Assembly: GCA_041658565.1 (NCBI GenBank)
Contig: JBAZZY010000013.1
Coordinates: 1-64,000, forward strand
Source of the DNA: Actinomycetota bacterium
GTDB lineage: Bacteria > Actinomycetota > AC-67
Length of the DNA: 64,000 nucleotides
Direction: 5' to 3'
Shown piece by piece: positions 52,824 to 61,319 of the stretch. A program made the position numbers and the translations under genes. The notes under the pieces were generated by a model. That model did no database searches and was not told the DNA's origin. It saw only the letters and a program-made list of their open reading frames with translations. How positions within the stretch are numbered: position 1 is the first letter of the stretch; every line of letters begins with the position of its first letter.

Positions 52824-53981
52824 CTACCGGGCGAGTGCCGTCCGTATCCGTTCCAATCCCTCCTCTAGTCGCTCGTCGGGCACGGTGAGCGATACTCGGA
52901 TGTACCCCTCGCCTGAGGCGCCATAACCGCGGCCGGGAGGGACAACGACCCCCGCCTTCTCAAGAAGCAATGTCGCGAATGACGCGGAATTGTGCCCGTC
53001 CGGGACGGGAAGCCAGACGAACACCGACCCCCGCGGCGGCCGAACATCCCACCCCGCATCTCCGAACGCCTTCATAACCAGATCGCGGCGACGCTGGTAG
53101 AGCGCGCGCAGGTCCTCGAGGAACTCCTGCGGCCCCTGGAGCGCCGCAATCCCCGCGCGCTGGACGGCGTTGAAGATCCCGGAGTCGATGTTGGTCTTGA
53201 CTCGCCCAAGCGCCTCGACTGCGATCGGGCTGCCGACGGCCATGCCGATTCGCCAGCCCGTCATGTTGTAGGTCTTAGACAAGGAGTGGAACTCGATAGC
53301 GACGTCTTTCGCCCCGGGGATCTCGAGAATCGAAGGTGCGCGAAACCCATCGAAGGTGATCTCCGAATACGCGTTGTCGTATGCCAGGAGCAATCCGTGC
53401 GCGCGCGCGAAGTCCACGGCGCGCGCCAAGTCGGCGTGCGTAGCAACCGCGGCCGTCGGGTTCCCGGGGTAGTTCAGCCACAAGATCTTGGCCGAGGAAG
53501 GAACGGCGATCGTGTCCCAGTCCGGGATGAAGTCGTTCTCCGCTCTCAGCGGAAACGACACCGCTGATCCCCCCGCCAGCAACGTGCCGATCTCGTACAC
53601 CGGGTAAGCCGGGTCGGGCACAAGCGCGACATCGCCGGGATCGATCACCGCCAGGGCCAGATGAGCAATTCCCTCCTTGCTCCCAATCAGCGGCTGAATC
53701 TCGGTATCCGGATCGAGGGAAACACCAAAACGGCGGGCGTACCACGCAGCGACCGCGCGCCGGAACTCGGGCATGCCGTAGTAACTCGGGTACTGGTGCG
53801 TGCTCGGGTCGGTGACCGCCTCCTGCATGGCCGCCACGATGTGCGGCGGCGTCGGCGTGTCCGGGTCACCTACTCCCAGGCTGATCACGTCCACTCCGGC
53901 CGCGCGCTTTTCCGAGATCTTGCGATCGATCTCGGCAAACAGATACGGCGGGAGGGTCTCAATCCTTCCTGCAAGTCTCAC
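52824..53981 (-). CDS. dapL: LL-diaminopimelate aminotransferase-like, PLP-dependent
   Basis: A 385-residue class I/II aminotransferase with the DapL-type motifs GDPDTPTPPHIVAAM, YPSYYGMPEFRRAVA, the PLP lysine K236 in SLSKTYNMTGWRIG, and Asn-Pro-Gly region NYPGNPTAAVAT. GTG chosen because AAGGG lies 8 bases upstream. It follows dapF directly (five bases), so the pair would turn tetrahydrodipicolinate to LL- and then meso-diaminopimelate, skipping the succinylase steps. The family is less usual in Actinomycetota. A different aminotransferase role cannot be ruled out. Confidence 0.82.
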   Translation of the reverse strand: MRLAGRIETLPPYLFAEIDRKISEKRAAGVDVISLGVGDPDTPTPPHIVAAMQEAVTDPSTHQYPSYYGMPEFRRAVAAWYARRFGVSLDPDTEIQPLIGSKEGIAHLALAVIDPGDVALVPDPAYPVYEIGTLLAGGSAVSFPLRAENDFIPDWDTIAVPSSAKILWLNYPGNPTAAVATHADLARAVDFARAHGLLLAYDNAYSEITFDGFRAPSILEIPGAKDVAIEFHSLSKTYNMTGWRIGMAVGSPIAVEALGRVKTNIDSGIFNAVQRAGIAALQGPQEFLEDLRALYQRRRDLVMKAFGDAGWDVRPPRGSVFVWLPVPDGHNSASFATLLLEKAGVVVPPGRGYGASGEGYIRVSLTVPDERLEEGLERIRTALAR

Positions 53982-53985
53982 TCGT

Positions 53986-54852
53986 TCATCCCTTCGTCGA
54001 TTCAATGAGCGCGCTCATCAGCCGCGAGTGCAGCGATCCCTCGAACACCTCTTCGGCGGGACCGGTCATGTAGACGTGGTCATCCCCGGACCACTCAATC
54101 GCGAGCGTGCCGCCGCGAAGGTGCACCAGCACATCTCTGCTCGTCTTGCCCCGCAGGCACGAGGCCACCGCAGTCGCGCACGCCCCGGTGCCGCAAGCAA
54201 GGGTCTCGCCGACGCCGCGCTCCCAAACGCGCACCCGGACTTCGCCCGAGTTCACTACCTCGGCGAACTCCACGTTGGTCCGCGCGGGGAACGCATCCAT
54301 GTGTTCGATCGCCGGTCCGAGCACATCGAACGCAACGGCACTCAGGTCATCGACGAACACAATGCAATGCGGGTTCCCCATCGACACGCACGCTGCGTCG
54401 AGCGCGGTGCCCGCCACCTCGATCGGCTCGTGCAGGGGGTCCCCTTCTCCGGTCATCGGGATCTGTGCGCGCGCCAGAATCGGCGGCCCCATGTCCACGC
54501 GCACGCGTCGCACTGAGTGTGTCTCATCGCGAAACACCGTCAGGTGCTTGACTCCACCGCGCGTCGCGACGCTGAACTCATCTCGATCCACCATCGCTCG
54601 GTCGGCGACGTACTTCGCGAGGCAGCGGATTCCGTTGCCGCACATCTCGGCCGGACGCCCGTCGGCGTTGTAGTAGTCCATAAAGAAATCGGCACCGTCT
54701 GTGTGCGTGATGCGGATGAGACCGTCGGCCCCTACTCCGAAGTGGCGATCGCACACGCCGGCGATGAACGCCGCATTCAGCGGCCGTTCGTCCGACAAGT
54801 CCTCGATCAGCACGAAATCGTTTCCGGCTCCGTGCGACTTCACGAACTTCAT
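53986..54852 (-). CDS. dapF: Diaminopimelate epimerase
   Basis: A 288-residue cofactor-free racemase making meso-diaminopimelate for cell wall and lysine. The two catalytic cysteines lie in MCGNGIRCLAKY and ACGTGACATAVAS; the N-terminus FVKSHGAGNDFVLIED is typical. ATG with GGGGAG 8 bases upstream; the longer frame lies within miaA. It overlaps miaA by 4 bases. Confidence 0.95.
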   Translation of the reverse strand: MKFVKSHGAGNDFVLIEDLSDERPLNAAFIAGVCDRHFGVGADGLIRITHTDGADFFMDYYNADGRPAEMCGNGIRCLAKYVADRAMVDRDEFSVATRGGVKHLTVFRDETHSVRRVRVDMGPPILARAQIPMTGEGDPLHEPIEVAGTALDAACVSMGNPHCIVFVDDLSAVAFDVLGPAIEHMDAFPARTNVEFAEVVNSGEVRVRVWERGVGETLACGTGACATAVASCLRGKTSRDVLVHLRGGTLAIEWSGDDHVYMTGPAEEVFEGSLHSRLMSALIESTKG

Positions 54853-55763
54853 GCGCCGTTCTCCCCCTGCATTTCCCGCTCGTAGTATGCCCTGACTTCC
54901 CCAGACGCGTGCTCGAGATCGACCGCATCGAACCACCTGATCCGGGGATCACGTCGAAACCAAGAATTCTGGCGGCGAGCCAGGCGCTTGGTCGCTCGCA
55001 CGACGTCTTCGACGAATTCGTCCGCCGACGTCACTCCGTCAAGATGCGCTAGGGCTTGCGGATATGCAACCGCCCGGGAAGCCGTGAGAGACCCCCGGTA
55101 TCCGCGTGCCACCAGGCCTCGAACTTCCTCCAAGAACCCCTGGGACAGCATCGCGCGCAGCCGCGCACGTATGCGCACATCCAGGACGTCGGCCTCGACA
55201 TGAAGCCCGGCGACGGGGATCGGGCGAAAACGGCTCCATTCGCCCCGGAAATCGGAGAAGCGACGGCCGGTCAGCTCGATTACCTCCAGCGCGCGCACCA
55301 CCCGCCGTCGATTGGCCGCGTCCACGAATCCGGCCGCGGCAGGATCCTCGACCGCCAGGCGCGAAGCGAGCACCTCGAGCGACTCCGCTTCGAGGCGCTC
55401 GCGCACAGCCGGATCGGTCGGCGGAAACGACAGATCGTCGACAACGGCTCGGAAGTACAGACCCGACCCCCCAACCACGAGCGCGCGCCGGCCCCGAACC
55501 TGCAAGTCGGCCAGAACTCCGCGTGCCTGCCGTTGGAACTCCGCGACGCTGAATGCCTGAGCGGGATCGGCGATGTCCAGCAGATGATGCCGGACGCGCG
55601 CGCGCGCTTCTCGATCCGGTTTCGCCGTGCCCACGTCCATCTCGCGATAGACCGTCATCGAATCGGCACACACGACCTCGGCGCCCAGCGCCGCAGCGAT
55701 CCCCGTCGCGATGTGCGTCTTACCCGAAGCGGTGGGACCAACCAGCGCGAGAAGTTGGGTCAC
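54849..55763 (-). CDS. miaA: tRNA dimethylallyltransferase
   Basis: A 304-residue enzyme adding a dimethylallyl group to A37 of tRNAs that read UNN codons. P-loop GPTASGKTHIA at the N-terminus, substrate loop ADSMTVYREMDVGTAKP, and the tRNA-contact motif RRQNSWFRRDPRIRWFD near the C-terminus. GTG start overlapping the miaB stop (GTGA). miaA and miaB modify the same base in turn. Confidence 0.95.
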   Translation of the reverse strand: MTQLLALVGPTASGKTHIATGIAAALGAEVVCADSMTVYREMDVGTAKPDREARARVRHHLLDIADPAQAFSVAEFQRQARGVLADLQVRGRRALVVGGSGLYFRAVVDDLSFPPTDPAVRERLEAESLEVLASRLAVEDPAAAGFVDAANRRRVVRALEVIELTGRRFSDFRGEWSRFRPIPVAGLHVEADVLDVRIRARLRAMLSQGFLEEVRGLVARGYRGSLTASRAVAYPQALAHLDGVTSADEFVEDVVRATKRLARRQNSWFRRDPRIRWFDAVDLEHASGEVRAYYEREMQGENGA

Positions 55764-57073
55764 GTCTTCACGCCGTCGAGGTGATGCGGATGTGCGCCGA
55801 CAATACGCGTCGTCACAAACTCGCCCGCGACGGGGCCGTCGGCGGCAATGTGCACGATCTTGTTCGTGCGCGAGCGTGCGGTCAACCTCTCAGCGTCTTT
55901 CCTGGAGAGGCCCTCAACCAGCACTTCAACCTCGCGACCGACCGCTTCCTGGTTGCGCTCGAACGAGATTCGCTCCTGCGTCCGGACCAACCGTGCGAAA
56001 CGCTCGGCGACGACCTCGGCTGCGACGGCCGGCTCCATCGCCGCCGCCATCGTGCCCGGGCGAGGCGAGTACTGAAACGTATACGCCGAATCGAACCGAG
56101 CAGCCTCGACAACTCGCATCGTCTGCTCAAAGTCCTCGTCGGACTCCCCAGGAAAGCCTACGATGACATCGGTGGAGACTGCGATTCCCGGAATCGCGAC
56201 GCGAATCCGCTCAAGCCACCGCAGGAAGATCTCGGCGCGATATGAGCGCCGCATCGCGCGCAGGACGGCGTTCGATCCCGATTGCAGCGGGAAGTGAATG
56301 TGCTCACACACCACAGGCGACGATGCCATCGCGTCCACGACGTCGTCGGTGAAGTCATTTGGATGCGGGCTCGCGAAACGAACCCGGCGCAAACCGGCCA
56401 CCGATCCCGTCGCACGAAGCAAGTCGGCGAACAGCGTCCGGCCGGCGATGTCGCGACCATACGTGTTGACGTTCTGACCGAGCAACGTCACCTCCGCGAC
56501 ACCTGCATCCGCCAGGCGGTGAAGCTCCTCCAGAACTTCCTCCATCGGGCGCGACACCTGCCGGCCGCGCACCGACGGCACAATGCAGAAACTGCAGGAG
56601 TTGTCGCAGCCGACGCTCACCGACACCCAGGCGTGAAACGGTTGAGCGCGCCGGGCCGGCAGGGCGGACGCGTACGTTTCGGTTTGCTCCCGAAACTCGA
56701 ACGCTGACACGCCGGAACCCTCACGCTCTGCAAGCAAGCGTGGAAGATCCGCAAGCGCGAACGTCCCGAACGCCACGTCAACCCAAGGCGCCTTCTCGAG
56801 CAGCAGCGTCTTGTCCTTTTGGGCCTGGCAGCCGCCGACGGCCACGCGCACATCGGGTCGTCGGTCCTTGAGGGCCTTCACCTGCCCAAGAGCCCCGTAC
56901 AACCGGTTATCGGCGTTCTCGCGGACAGCGCAAGTGTTGAACACAACCAGGTCCGCATCCGCAGCCGAATCCGCGCGCAAATACCCGTGCAACTCGAGAA
57001 CTCCGGCGATTCGCTCGGAGTCATGCTCGTTCATCTGGCACCCGAAGGTGCGAACGAAGTAGGTCTTGGGCAC
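55760..57073 (-). CDS. miaB: tRNA-2-methylthio-N6-dimethylallyladenosine synthase
   Basis: A 437-residue radical SAM methylthiotransferase. The N-terminal domain has three cluster Cys (FGCQMNEHDSER, NTCAVRENA, GGCQAQK); the radical SAM site is CDNSCSFC; a C-terminal TRAM domain closes the protein. Normal length. First gene of miaB-miaA-dapF-dapL, each overlapping or abutting the next. Confidence 0.95.
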   Translation of the reverse strand: MPKTYFVRTFGCQMNEHDSERIAGVLELHGYLRADSAADADLVVFNTCAVRENADNRLYGALGQVKALKDRRPDVRVAVGGCQAQKDKTLLLEKAPWVDVAFGTFALADLPRLLAEREGSGVSAFEFREQTETYASALPARRAQPFHAWVSVSVGCDNSCSFCIVPSVRGRQVSRPMEEVLEELHRLADAGVAEVTLLGQNVNTYGRDIAGRTLFADLLRATGSVAGLRRVRFASPHPNDFTDDVVDAMASSPVVCEHIHFPLQSGSNAVLRAMRRSYRAEIFLRWLERIRVAIPGIAVSTDVIVGFPGESDEDFEQTMRVVEAARFDSAYTFQYSPRPGTMAAAMEPAVAAEVVAERFARLVRTQERISFERNQEAVGREVEVLVEGLSRKDAERLTARSRTNKIVHIAADGPVAGEFVTTRIVGAHPHHLDGVKT

Positions 57074-57117
57074 ACGCCAATCGTACCCGGCTGCGACCCG
57101 GCCGGGTCGCGTACCCG

Positions 57118-57432
57118 CTAGGCCGGAAGAGGGTCTTCGAGCGACGTCCGCGACCCGACGACCAACCCCCAGGAGTGGTCCGAGATCGTCAGGCGTATGG
57201 CGGTTCGACTCTCGCCATCGATGTCTACGTCGTGAAATGCGGGTACGCAGATTGGCGAAAGCCCGTCCTCTTCGGTGAACGACCGAGCAATGGCGACAGC
57301 CTTAACCGCTTGGTTAAGGGCCCCCGCACCGATGACCTGGATGCACACCGGGCGACCTTCCCGCAGAATGCCGGCGATTGCTCCGGCGACAGCGTTGGGA
57401 CTTGATTTCGCCGACACCTTCAGAATATCCAT
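57118..57432 (-). CDS. spoVS: Stage V sporulation protein S-like
   Basis: A 104-residue Alba-like protein of the SpoVS family: VSAKSSPNAVAGAIAGIL at the N-terminus, GAGALNQAVKAVAIARSF in the middle, and PAFHDVDIDGESRTAIRLTIS. In Bacillus it affects septation and spore coat assembly; homologues also occur in non-sporulating Deinococcus and Thermus. Its neighbour is rny, as in those bacteria. A good promoter precedes it, so it has its own transcript. No spore genes are in the window. Confidence 0.93.
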   Translation of the reverse strand: MDILKVSAKSSPNAVAGAIAGILREGRPVCIQVIGAGALNQAVKAVAIARSFTEEDGLSPICVPAFHDVDIDGESRTAIRLTISDHSWGLVVGSRTSLEDPLPA

Positions 57433-57449
57433 GTACCCACACCACCCGC

Positions 57450-57476
57450 GATGCCTTCACGGCATCTCGTGCACGA
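57450..57476 (-). promoter_or_regulatory. Hairpin and palindrome in the spoVS leader
   Basis: GATGCC/GGCATC form a perfect stem with a 5-base loop, and TCGTGCACGA follows as a perfect palindrome, both inside the 60-base leader. They could shield the ribosome site or be a protein site. Confidence 0.4.
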
Positions 57477-57498
57477 TCGGGCGGTCCCCCTAAATCGT

Positions 57499-57527
57499 AG
57501 GATAACCCCACTTTAGGATCCTGCCAA
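57499..57527 (-). promoter_or_regulatory. Promoter of spoVS
   Basis: Minus-strand TTGGCA (-35, 57527-57522) and TATCCT (-10, 57504-57499) are exactly 17 bases apart. The predicted start is near 57492, giving a 60-base leader. Confidence 0.7.
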
Positions 57528-57662
57528 CAGCAGCGTCGCAATGGAAAGGCCTGGATCGAGCTGTGGCGCGTGGCTTTCGGCGCTCACATCCCCGGATCAG
57601 AGTGCTTAGTCAATGCCACACAATTCCCGCCAATGACGTCGCCCAGAATTCCGGACGTTCGG

Positions 57663-59225
57663 TCACTTTGCGAACTCGCTGGCCCGGGTCTCGCGGACCA
57701 CGGTGATCTTGATCTGGCCGGGGTACTGCAACTCCGCCTCAATGCGCTTGGCGATGTCCCGTGCCAAAACTTGGCACGTCACGTCGTCCACCTCCAGGGG
57801 TTTGACGATGACGCGTACTTCTCGTCCCGCTTGCATGGCGAACGTCTTCTCGACCCCCGGGTAGGACGTCGCAATCTCCTCGAGCTTCTCAAGACGCTTC
57901 ACGTAGACTTCCAGTGTTTCCCTGCGCGCGCCCGGCCGGCCACCGGAGATATGATCCGCGGTCTGCGCCAGGACGGCATACAGCGTGCGCTGTTCTACCT
58001 CTCCGTGATGCGACTCGACGGCGTGAACTACTTCCGCCGGTTCCTTGAGCCGACGGGCGAGTTCGGCCCCGATCAGCGCGTGCGACCCCTCGACCTCGTG
58101 CGTCACCGCCTTGCCGATGTCGTGCAAGAGGCCGCACCGCTTCAGCAGACGGATCTCGTCACGGCTCATTCCGAGTTCGGCGCCGATCATGCCGGCGATG
58201 TGCGCCGTCTCCACAAGATGCTTCAAGACATTCTGACCGTACGAGGTCCGGTACTGCAGGCGCCCAAGTACTCGAATCAACTCGGGATGCATGTCGGTCA
58301 CTCCAACGTCGAGAACCGCTTCCTCCCCGGCTCGCCGGATCTGATCCTCTACTTCGGAGCGGGACCGCTCGGCCATCTCCTCGATTCTCGCAGGGTGAAT
58401 CCGCCCGTCCGACACCAGCTTCTCCAACGTCAAGCGGCCGATTTCACGACGTACGGGGTCAAAACAGGACAACAGCACCGCGTCGGGCGTGTCGTCGATG
58501 ATGATGTTCACGCCGGTAGCCGCCTCGAAGGTTCGAATGTTGCGGCCTTCCCTGCCGATGATCCGCCCTTTCATTTCCTCGTTCGGGATGGGCAGGACCG
58601 ACACACTCGACTCCGTCGTCGCGTCGCTCGCGACCCGCTGGATGGCCACCGTCACGATCCGCCGGGCGCGTTCCTCAGCTTCCTCGCGAGCCTTGGTCTC
58701 GATGTTGCGCACAAGCGTCATCGACTCCCGTTTGGCGTCGTCCTCCAAGCGCTTCATCAGCGCAGCCTTGGCATCGGCGCTCGACATCCCGGCAACTCGC
58801 TGCAAGGCTCGCTCGACCTCAGCGCGCTCCCGCTCAAGGGCCCCGCGCTCTCCGGCCAACTCCCGCTCACGGACCTCTGCCGCCTTGGCGGCCTGGGCGC
58901 CTTGCTCTTCGCGCTCGGCGATGTGCTCCTCGCGTCGCTCGAGCTGTTCCTCTCGCTGAGAGATTCGGCTCTCCCGCCGGTCCGTGTCGGAGCGACGAGA
59001 CCTCAGCTCCTCTTCCGCCTCTTGCCTCAAGCCCAGGATCTTGTTCTGAGCCTCAAGAAGAAGCTCCCGCGCGCGCGTTCCCGCCTCGCGCTCGGCTTCC
59101 CCAAGTAACTCTTCAGCTCTGGCCTCGGCAGAGCCGAGCGCCGCCTTTGCCTGGCGCTGTCGAACGACGTACCCGACGGCGCCCCCGATCAACAAGCCAA
59201 GCAGGAGGCCGATGGCGAACAACAT
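57663..59225 (-). CDS. rny: Ribonuclease Y
   Basis: A 520-residue membrane-anchored endoribonuclease that starts mRNA decay. An N-terminal anchor (residues 1-21), a long coiled coil of Arg/Glu-rich heptads (about 25-170), a KH domain (NEEMKGRIIGREGRNIRTFE) and an HD domain with HDIGKAVTHEVEGSHA. ATG with AAGGAG 10 bases upstream; the longer frame would begin inside the leader hairpins. Upstream are two hairpins able to compete in pairing. RNase Y is uncommon in Actinomycetota, where RNase E usually takes this role. Confidence 0.95.
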   Translation of the reverse strand: MLFAIGLLLGLLIGGAVGYVVRQRQAKAALGSAEARAEELLGEAEREAGTRARELLLEAQNKILGLRQEAEEELRSRRSDTDRRESRISQREEQLERREEHIAEREEQGAQAAKAAEVRERELAGERGALERERAEVERALQRVAGMSSADAKAALMKRLEDDAKRESMTLVRNIETKAREEAEERARRIVTVAIQRVASDATTESSVSVLPIPNEEMKGRIIGREGRNIRTFEAATGVNIIIDDTPDAVLLSCFDPVRREIGRLTLEKLVSDGRIHPARIEEMAERSRSEVEDQIRRAGEEAVLDVGVTDMHPELIRVLGRLQYRTSYGQNVLKHLVETAHIAGMIGAELGMSRDEIRLLKRCGLLHDIGKAVTHEVEGSHALIGAELARRLKEPAEVVHAVESHHGEVEQRTLYAVLAQTADHISGGRPGARRETLEVYVKRLEKLEEIATSYPGVEKTFAMQAGREVRVIVKPLEVDDVTCQVLARDIAKRIEAELQYPGQIKITVVRETRASEFAK

Positions 59226-59246
59226 GGTCGTTCCACTCCTTCTCCC

Positions 59247-59275
59247 CTCGGCAAGCGCGAAGCCACGCTTGCCGA
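59247..59275 (-). promoter_or_regulatory. Leader hairpin of rny, next to the ribosome site
   Basis: CTCGGCAAGCG and CGCTTGCCGAG form a perfect 11-bp stem with an 8-base loop, ending directly before GGGGAGAAGGAG, the rny ribosome site. Its CTCGGC arm is the same sequence as the 3' arm of the upstream terminator. Confidence 0.6.
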
Positions 59276-59280
59276 GCCGC

Positions 59281-59308
59281 AAACAAAGAAAAGCCGAGCA
59301 TGCTCGGC
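59281..59308 (-). terminator. Intrinsic terminator upstream of rny
   Basis: GCCGAGCATGCTCGGC (59308-59293) is a perfect palindrome followed on the minus strand by TTTTCTTTGTTT. It lies after recX and before the rny leader hairpin, so it should end the recA-recX transcript or, if rny is transcribed through it, act as an attenuator. Confidence 0.7.
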
Positions 59309-59481
59309 GAAGTGGCAACGGACCGCGCGCCGGTTGCGAAACAGAAACCAGACCCTAGGGCCCGGGATCCCTTCGCAATTCCTCCATCGCGCGTTCTACC
59401 CCTACGGTCTCAAAAAGCCTCTGGGCAAGTTGACCACGATCGGTCGAGCAGGGAGATCGTACGGCCCCGCCGAATTGGCGG

Positions 59482-60045
59482 TCAAGGAATCCCCTCCTCC
59501 TCCACGTCGGAAGCCGTCTCCGCGGCGACTTCCAACGCCACGCTGCGACAGACATCAGCGTCGTACCCTCGCCGCGCGAGCAGTCCCGCAAGGCGCCGGA
59601 TTCGCGCCTGTGACGCGAGGCCGGCCATCTTGCGCGCCTGACGCAACGCCACCGCGCGCGCGCGCTCACGCTCGTCCTCAGGATCCTGCGCTTCAGTGGC
59701 GGCCTCAGCCAACTCGCGACTCAGGCCACGCCCCAAAAGCTCGGACCTGGTACGACGCGACGACCAACCGCGCGCGCCTCCGACGTCCTGTGCGAACCGC
59801 TCCGCAAATCGGACATCGCTCTGCAGCCCTGCCGACGCTACCCGCTCCAACGTCTCTTCCACCACGGCCGGATCAAACCCCCGCGTGCGCAATCGCGCGC
59901 GCAGCTCGGCCGCCGAGCGCTCACGCACCGCCAGTAGCCGCAGGGCCGACTCACGCGCCGCCACGATCTGCTCTGGATGGGACTGGGACATGGCCGACGG
60001 AGCCGGTCGCCCGGCTCCGTCGCTGCCCGAAGGCCTCCGGCCCAT
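59482..60045 (-). CDS. recX: Regulatory protein RecX
   Basis: A 187-residue (169 if the inner start is used) protein of tandem three-helix repeats that blocks RecA filament growth. Repeats start at ALRLLAVRERSAAELRARL and again at RAVALRQARKMAG...RIRRLAGLLARRGY. Two starts are possible: an ATG 13 bases after the recA stop, or an inner ATG (59991) beginning MSQSHPEQ that lies just after a strong hairpin. Neither has a good ribosome site. recA and recX are cotranscribed in most Actinomycetota. Confidence 0.88.
   Translation of the reverse strand: MGRRPSGSDGAGRPAPSAMSQSHPEQIVAARESALRLLAVRERSAAELRARLRTRGFDPAVVEETLERVASAGLQSDVRFAERFAQDVGGARGWSSRRTRSELLGRGLSRELAEAATEAQDPEDERERARAVALRQARKMAGLASQARIRRLAGLLARRGYDADVCRSVALEVAAETASDVEEEGIP
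59995..60022 (-). promoter_or_regulatory. Strong hairpin at the recA-recX junction
   Basis: CGACGGAGCCGG and CCGGCTCCGTCG form a perfect 12-bp stem with a 4-base loop, without a T run. It lies 36 bases after recA and 4 bases before the inner recX start, where it could lower recX translation or transcription. Confidence 0.6.
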
Positions 60046-60058
60046 CGCCCCGAAGCCC

Positions 60059-61126
60059 CTACTCCACGACGTCGGCTTCGACCTCGTCGGTCACTTCGGC
60101 CGGCACCAGGCCGAGCCCGTCGCGGATCCGCTTCTCGATGTCCAGAGACATGTCGGGATTCTCGATCAAGAACTGACGGGCGTTCTCCCGTCCTTGTCCG
60201 ATCTGCTGACCCTCGTAGGTAAACCAAGCACCGGACTTCTTGATGAAGCCCTGCTCGACTCCGACATCCAGCAACGAGCCTTCCCGAGAGACGCCCTTGC
60301 CCCACATGATGTCGAACTCGGCAACCTTGAACGGCGGTGCAACCTTGTTCTTGACGATCTTGGCCCGGACCCTGCTCCCGACCATTTCCTGGCCGTCCTT
60401 CAAGTTCTCGATCCGGCGGATGTCGATGCGAACCGACGCATAGAACTTCAAGGCTCGTCCTCCCGGCGTGGTTTCCGGGCTTCCGAACATAACCCCGATC
60501 TTCTCGCGAAGCTGGTTGATGAAGATCACAGTGGTGCGGGACTTGCTCATGTTGCCGGTCAACTTGCGTAGGGCCTGTGACATCAACCGAGCCTGCAGGC
60601 CGACGTGCGAGTCCCCCATATCGCCTTCGATCTCCGCGCGAGGGACTAGTGCCGCAACCGAGTCAATGACGATCACGTCGATCGCCCCTGAGCGCACGAG
60701 CGTGTCCGTAATCTCCAATGCCTGCTCTCCCGTGTCGGGCTGAGAGATAAGCAGCTCGTCGAGATTCAGACCCAGATTGGCCGCGTATGTCGGGTCGAAC
60801 GCGTGCTCGGCATCCACGAACGCGGCGATGCCTCCGGCGCGCTGCGCTTCCGCCATGACGTGCATTGCCAGCGTCGTCTTCCCGCTGGACTCGGCCCCGA
60901 ATACCTCTACGACCCTGCCGCGGGGGATCCCGCCGATGCCCAGGGCGAGATCCAATGCGAGCGAGCCCGTCGGAATCGCGCTCACGTGCTGATGCTCGTG
61001 CTCGCCCATTCGCATAATCGAGCCCTTGCCGAAGTTCTTCTCGATCTGGGAAAGGGCAATCTCCAAAGCCTTCTCGCGATCCACCGACGCGCTCCCTTCT
61101 GTCTTCTTCCCTCGACGCTCTTGCAT
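60059..61126 (-). CDS. recA: Recombinase RecA
   Basis: A 355-residue strand-exchange ATPase and LexA co-protease. Walker A is GAESSGKTT (77-85), Walker B IDVIVIDSVAALVP, with the L1 region DSHVGLQARLMSQALRKL and L2 around FGSPETTPGGRALKF. A uniform, intein-free sequence, unlike M. tuberculosis RecA. The C-terminal tail is acidic, as usual. It has an SOS box upstream and is followed by recX. Confidence 0.97.
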   Translation of the reverse strand: MQERRGKKTEGSASVDREKALEIALSQIEKNFGKGSIMRMGEHEHQHVSAIPTGSLALDLALGIGGIPRGRVVEVFGAESSGKTTLAMHVMAEAQRAGGIAAFVDAEHAFDPTYAANLGLNLDELLISQPDTGEQALEITDTLVRSGAIDVIVIDSVAALVPRAEIEGDMGDSHVGLQARLMSQALRKLTGNMSKSRTTVIFINQLREKIGVMFGSPETTPGGRALKFYASVRIDIRRIENLKDGQEMVGSRVRAKIVKNKVAPPFKVAEFDIMWGKGVSREGSLLDVGVEQGFIKKSGAWFTYEGQQIGQGRENARQFLIENPDMSLDIEKRIRDGLGLVPAEVTDEVEADVVE

Positions 61127-61150
61127 TGCCCAAGCCCCCCGACGTCCTCG

Positions 61151-61156
61151 AGTATA
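61151..61156 (-). promoter_or_regulatory. Possible downstream recA promoter (-10 only)
   Basis: Minus-strand TATACT would start transcription about 18 bases before the recA ATG. No good -35 element is found. Confidence 0.3.
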
Positions 61157-61206
61157 GGTTCCGGCCCGGACAGAATTACATCCCTGTCACACACCGATCG
61201 ACCGGC

Positions 61207-61235
61207 AACCTACTCGAACAGATGTTCGGGGTCAA
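61207..61235 (-). promoter_or_regulatory. LexA-controlled recA promoter
   Basis: An exact LexA box CGAACAGATGTTCG (61215-61228) lies between a -35-like TTGACC (61235-61230) and a weaker -10-like TAGGTT (61212-61207), 17 bases apart. Repressor bound here would cover the promoter spacer, as at other recA genes. Confidence 0.8.
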
Positions 61236-61319
61236 CCACTATCGAAAACCTACGCCTACAGATCGGCCGCGTCACGTCCGGGAAGACCGGGAAAGGGTCC
61301 CCACTCGTCACGAGGCGGC

